DNA of 64,000 nt. Origin: Nissolia schottii. Lineage: Eukaryota > Streptophyta > Magnoliopsida > Fabales > Fabaceae. Both the position numbers and the translations under genes were made by a program. Numbering within the stretch: position 1 is the first letter of the stretch; the number at the start of each line of letters is the position of its first letter. Under the pieces are notes generated by a model. The model was not told where the DNA came from. It saw nothing but the letters and a program-made list of their open reading frames with translations, and ran no database searches. The stretch covers positions 124,001 through 188,000 of the forward strand of contig QANU01015246.1 in NCBI GenBank assembly GCA_003254905.1. Direction: 5' to 3'. Below are positions 58,199-64,000 of this stretch, in pieces.

Positions 58199-61100
58199 TT
58201 ATATTGTTAACAAATACTGGAATTCATAGTCATAAGGTATCTTCTCAACAATGGTAGAAGCCTTGACATTATTGTGGCCCCTAAAGCAATCCACCATTGA
58301 TTTCCTTAGTGTCCCAGATGTAGGTAACTGGTTGCATACCCACTCCACCAATGAGTCTGTGTCTGCAGCAAAATCATGCATGTTTCTAAGTAGTAGCTCT
58401 GGCAATGCTACCCTTTTGGTGCTGGTTGCCAGAATTGAAGCCTGCAGATAGTCTAATTTTGATTTCTCCAATTCAGATGTGACAGCATCAGCTGTGTATA
58501 TCCTCACCTACATATGATTGAATTGGATGCATCAAGATACAGAAGTAAGTCATTTATACATTCTCACTATTGATTTGTCATGTTAAAAAATGTGAGAAAT
58601 TAAAAAAAGTTGTGAAATTAATAGTGAAGATATCGACACGATTAGGTCGTGTGAATTGCCATTCAATTTGCACATGAGGTTCTCTCCTATTTTTAATTTA
58701 GAGTGAGGGAACTAATAGAAATATCGGATTATAAACAGATAATTGATATCTGTACACATTTAATTTAGTTGATCCATTAACATTGGAGATTTCGTGTCTC
58801 ACAATGATTTGTGGGGATAGTTGTGGACCAGAGTCTCCCTGATTCCTCACTCATCAACTTGAAATCCCCGTTATTTACCAGCAAAGTTCTCAGGGTTGAT
58901 AGTCACACTTAGAAATATATTCTTCAGTAGAAAGGCTTACAGCTGGAGAAGAACGAGTTCCACAACACAGAGCAAAAGTGACATTAGGATCCATAGACTC
59001 CAGTTCATAGAGTTCATGAACAACTGATTCTTTCTCCTCCCACTCACCCTTCCTCTGTACCTAAAGCATTAGACAGTTTTTTTTAGCCATATGTACACAA
59101 TAATAACAAAATTAACTACCAGCCATCTTAATTTTTTATCTTTACTTAAAAAGAATAACAAGAAAGAAGAAACTGGATGGCCATATTTACCTCCTTGACA
59201 TTAGAAGTAGCTCCTTTCCTTAAAATGAAATGCTCTATTGCTTGAGCATTTATTGTGTTGCCTCCTACATTGAGGGTTGCCTACAAAGAAGCAATTCAAT
59301 TAAACATTAAATTCCTAGAATCTCATAGCCCTTATTTTTTTCAACTTGTTATGGGCAAAGTCTAGGATGCTGCAAAAATAGCACAACTAGCATCTATATC
59401 AAGATATTTCTTTTAGTCTACCTTGTTCAACAATGCAAGTAGCTTTTCTGGGGTGGATGGAACTCCATATTGGATAAATCCCTGAAACAAACAATAAATT
59501 GATTGATTATAGCCTTAATCCATGTCTTAGAAAAGAAATGATCTGATTGTTAATGTAAACGAATGAAGATCATACATAAATTAAACATTAACAAAACGAA
59601 TTTTGTACCATACATGCATGATACAAGCATTGTACACGTTGATCCAGAATGCTAATTTCTGTTGGTAAGTAAGGCCTTTCAAATCAACTGTCTGGAGATT
59701 GTTCATCAAGACCCTGTATTCCCAAAGAAACAAATGAAAATGTTATTCTGAATTTTGTCCTTGTAGTAGCACTTCATTGACTAGTAGAACTGACATACTC
59801 CTTCTGTTTCTATCTCTGTCAATTTATGTATTTTTGTGTTTCAATTTATCTATCCTTTATGAATATCAACATGTGATTAATATTTTTCAATTATACCCTT
59901 ATGGTATTAGTGGCTAAATAGAAAGAATTGATCGGATGTTAACGATATAAAAAAGAGAGCATTCATGATATTAGTGAAACTGGTTTTTCTAAGACATGGA
60001 TAATTTTCTCAAATCAGCTTACTTTTACTTTGTATCAATATCAAGATTATATATATCAAGATTATTTATTATTCACTCTATTTTTTGTCCATTTAAATTG
60101 ACCCAAAAAAATACTTATTTTACTTGTATTTTTAAGCATGACTTTTTTTAAGAGTTTTGGTTTGCATTTACTAAAAACCACACTTTCATCTATTTTATTT
60201 TAGAAGCAACTTAAAAAAAAAATCATATTTCCCTTTATTTTGAATTTTTTTTTTAAAAATTGTATTTTAACACTATATAAAAAAGTGTTTCTCTTATTGG
60301 TATATTTTAACAATTTATTTTTAACGAAAATGTTTTCTTTTAGAATCTAATCGAAACAGAGCCCTTTATAATATCCAGTAGTTTTTTAAATTTGGTACAT
60401 TCTGATTTAAGACTAAATTTGAAAAGTGACATATTGTCAAGCAGAGGGAATATTGCTCTTAATATGTCTGTAAATCCTAAATTGACAAATATGCCAAAAT
60501 AGATAGAGCACTCATCGTTCAAGTCATACTCATACCTTAACTTCCTTAGCAATGGAATAGAGGAAGGGCTTGAGATGAACTTTGGATCCATAGAACTAGC
60601 TGTGAATATAACCAAGTTCTTGTAATGACCAATATCCCTAGGAATGGACTCCTCTGTGTCAAAGATACCATATGGATCTTGTTGCCTAGCTTCCCTCTGA
60701 AGCATGAGGCTTGACTTTGGCATTGAATTATTGTCCACCCTGAAGCTCCTTGAGCTCAAAGAAGAGTGCATAGACCTTAAGATTGGTCCTGATTTCTCCA
60801 ATTCCATTGCTCTTGATGTTCTTAGCAGCCTTACATATATGAAGTTCAAGCACTTCATGATGCTCTCTGATAGCTTGTTGGGTTGCCACTTGAGGTCATT
60901 GTTTTCTTCTGATAGGAGTGGGTCAAGTAGTGATCTAGTTGGGAGATCTAGGTACATCTCTGGATTACGTTCCCTCAGCTGAAAATTCTAGTGTTATTGC
61001 AAATTAGCAACATTCATGCAATTGACAACAATATCTATTATGTTATGGCATGTATGAGGAATTGATCATCTTTTAAACCTTGGCATCACTTTATAATCAA

Positions 61101-64000
61101 ATCATAGAGTCAAATCATGGTAATTGATTCGAGTAGCCGACCAATTTAGTAGGATCAGATTTTGAAAGCCAATATTGGTTGATTTTTTACTTCCTTCTTC
61201 AGCTAAATGAAATAACTTTTAGAAAAAAATGTTTTTAGCTTTACCATCGTTAAGACAAAAATCAACTTTTTAATCACTTATTTTTTAAGTTGAAACAAAC
61301 GCGCTATCATGTATATGTGGCCAAAATTAATGTCTATTTTTGATTAATGAAATTAAACTAACAAATATATGAATTGGTAAAAGAAAAATGTTTTTTCTTT
61401 CAACATAGCTTCTAGGCAACTCGATCGACATATGCTAAATCGCAATGCAAATAAGTGTAAATTTCAATTATGTAAGTGTTGAATCGATCGTAGATTGAAA
61501 TACTTATAAAGGCGTTATATCAATTTAACACTTTATTGAAATTTGTACTTATTTGCACACTATCTAAAATCTATGTCCAAATAACAGAACTCTGCAAAAT
61601 AAACCTACTTACTTTAGGTGATGGATGGCGAGGGTCTCTCATAGGTGATGGAGGCTTCACCATCCCATTTTTCCTTGGAAGCCTTTCTTGAACTCTCACA
61701 TCTTCTTGAAACTTATCTCCTTTCTGTTCAACAGAATTCTTCAAAACCCCTGTTTTCTCATTCATAGTGAAGTCATTGAGAGCATAGTCTCCCTTTATGG
61801 CTTTGCTTATGAAATGCAATGCCTTGGTTTCAAATGCAATCCTTTCATGGACACTTCTGTGAATAGGACTAGGATTTGGAATTGGAATTGGAATTGTTGT
61901 GGTAGGAAAATGATTGCTGGAATTGCTCAAGTTGACTTTGTTCCATGCCTTTGACTTTGTTTCCTTGTTGACTTCTTGTTCATGTTTCAAACCAGCTTGA
62001 AGCTGGCTTATTTGGCTTTCGAGTCTTGCTATCTCACCCTCAACCAACACTAGTTCTGCTAAGAGTTCTCTCATCTGCATAATTGACATAATTAATGTAA
62101 GAGTTTGTTTGGTATTTATTTCTAAATCTTATTTTCATTCTTTGTTTTAGGTTTGTTCATGTTTTTCATAATTTTGTGACAGAAATAGTGAAAATAAGTT
62201 TTTCTTTTTATACACCTTAAGGATTTTTAATATCTTTTTGTGCATATTTTATATACAGAAAATGATGTACGACTCGACAAATTTGTGCACAACATCATAT
62301 GCGAAAAGTGTCTTACGTTGATTTATTTTGCTTTTTATATTTCATGCTTTTGATTTGTTTAAATTTAAAAAATTCACTGTTGAGTGTCTTGCCATGTAAT
62401 TTCGTGCAAATGATTATTGCGCTGTTTAGCATCTATGTTCATATACTATTCACTATTGTGTACCTTGTATACACCCTAAATGTGTGGGACAACATTAAAT
62501 TGAGATAAATTACAACATTTAAGGACTTTAATGACGAATTATAAGATTCAGAAGGACCTAATTAGGAAGAATATTTTTGGTTCTTTTCTTTTTATATGAA
62601 ACTCTGTACTCACAAGTTTGACTTATGAGACTAATTAATCCCATGCCAAAACCACTCCTACATGAATGTGTTTGTACATGCTATTCTACATTGATGCCAT
62701 ATCCCTAGCTAGCTATTCCCAAAGTACACTGATATGCCAACATTACTATTTTGAATTCTGATATTTTGATTAAAGAGTGAAATAACACTCTGAAACACTA
62801 GCCAGAGAAAGACAGCAATATAAAAATGATGCCACATTGTGAGGTGAGGATTACATTATATACCTTGGGAGGAAGAAAATTGGGAATAGATACTGTTGCA
62901 CCATTTGGTCTATTATGCACCATGTCCAAAATCTCATGAACCTTTTCTTCTTGGTCTAACAACCTTTGAAGCATAGAAACCTGTTTACAACATTAGAAAG
63001 AAACATATGATTTTCTCATTGAGTGGAAATGTCATATATATCCTTGAAATGAATATGCATTTGCCAACCTTGTCCTCATTAAATATACTACTACTATAAA
63101 CTTCAATTGAAAATTTGGTTGAACATCTCAGCTAACATAAGTTTAATGTGCATAAAATTTCCAATTCAAAGTTGTTCCTTTGAGGGGTATGGTTCTCATT
63201 CACTGCTTGTCCTCTCAATTGTCAAAAACAGCAAACTTATAGTTCGAAAGTTTGTACTAATTTATTATTGCTATACTTTGACATGATGAGGAACTCTTAG
63301 CCTTATTTTTAAAAGGGGGCGACACTTATCACTCTCGTCTTAATTAATGTAATTGTGTCCGAATATATTAAATTATAAATGAATTTAAAATAGTCAAATG
63401 GACTAATATTATAAAATAGATGGAATATATATTAAATATCTAAATATGTGTTAGCACAAATTAAGCTAATTTACAAGTTAGATTGTAGATAATTGTTAGT
63501 TAACATTCTATGTATTAATTAATTAATTAATAATAAAGTTACAATCAGGCTATGCGGTACATGTTATAATCCAAATTCTAAATACCTCTCTTTCAAGTTC
63601 CTCTCTCTTCTGCTGCCCAGAAATTTTCTTTTTTCTCTGCAAACAAAGAAAAAGGGGGGGCTTCAGAGAAGAGCATACAGTTCATGTTCTCTGAAAAAGA
63701 AGGAACAGAATAAAAAAAAAAAAAAGTGTTCCCCCTCCGCTCCACATGAAAAAAATGCAAATAAGTCATATTTTTGTCCAAATTTATGCCAGAAACGTGT
63801 TGAACTTTAAATGAATAATTAAGTACCGCCGCTGATGCTCTGACATTGTAATAGCATTAACATATATGTCACATTTCTCTCGTAAACATAACTATAAACT
63901 AAATAAAAGGAAGAACAAAAGTAAGACTAATGATTCTGTTTTAATGTAACAGAGCAAACTACTTACAATGATGTCAGAGGAAGAGTGAATTGAAGAGGAA
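58199..64000 (-). CDS. Leucine-zipper (MIP1-type) plus DUF547 protein, 5' end outside window
   Basis: Ten exons join in phase: 63967 to beyond 64000, 63586-63636, 62864-62980, 61613-62074, 60536-60978, 59614-59713, 59422-59481, 59191-59280, 58941-59060 and 58199-58507 (stop TAA at 58199). About 594 residues are in view. The N-terminal half has a heptad zipper (REELEREVSMLQRLLDQEE, then ELLAELVLVEGEIARLESQ), the ternary-complex-factor MIP1 leucine-zipper domain. A Ser/Pro-rich linker follows. The C-terminal half is DUF547: KLAFWINVYNACIMH, VPSTPEKLLALLNKATLNVGG, NAQAIEHFILR, DPNVTFALCCGTRSSPA and a final MHDF...SLVEWVCNQLP. The family is plant-wide; DUF547 has no settled biochemical activity and the zipper suggests dimers or protein partners. 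Splice sites are all GT-AG. Only the first exon or exons lie beyond the right edge. Confidence 0.93.

Noticed and set aside
60704-60982. 92-codon plus-strand frame
   Set aside because: Antisense of the 443-base exon of the DUF547 gene.

Overview
The window is nuclear DNA of a flowering plant, most likely a legume close to Glycine. The signs are AT-rich intergenic DNA full of small inverted-repeat transposons, multi-exon genes with plant-style GT-AG introns, and plant-only protein families. The species is my inference from the overall look of genes and repeats; no sequence here proves it. All splice models were built by hand from reading frame, intron phase and splice consensus.

Layout. (1) 1166-5527, minus: 5' part of a chromatin-type gene that I read as MOM1-like; it runs off the left edge. 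(2) 5528-11419: repeats, including two opposed minisatellite blocks and a small TTA-flanked MITE split by a 3.2 kb solo LTR. (3) 12528-14474, plus: an intronless LysM receptor-like kinase with a degenerate kinase domain (LYR/LYK4-5 type). (4) 15579-19850, minus: a seven-exon alpha-carbonic anhydrase with an intact zinc site. (5) 19935-32780: gene-poor DNA with a 1.2 kb Mutator-like hairpin element (23103-24297), retroelement remains and a hairpin-forming tandem repeat. (6) 33061-33354, plus: a small secreted peptide precursor with two matching IPR-x-DYG blocks. (7) 34998-39490, minus: a four-coding-exon BEL1-like TALE homeodomain gene closest to the BLH8/BLH9 type. (8) 40760-56280: long repeat-rich stretch with a 1 kb tandem duplication (43326-45410) and a duplicated segment carrying two decayed tRNA-Ala copies (46392-49925). 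(9) 56836-58075, plus: a decayed FAR1-related gene. (10) 58199 to beyond 64000, minus: a gene of the family with a MIP1-type leucine zipper and a DUF547 domain.

The genes do not form a pathway; they are neighbours on a plant chromosome arm. The most novel-looking item is the secreted peptide gene. Other points worth attention are the pseudokinase LysM receptor with an upstream ORF abutting its start, the hairpin Mutator-like element, and three related MITEs, two of which sit within or directly beside the homeodomain gene.
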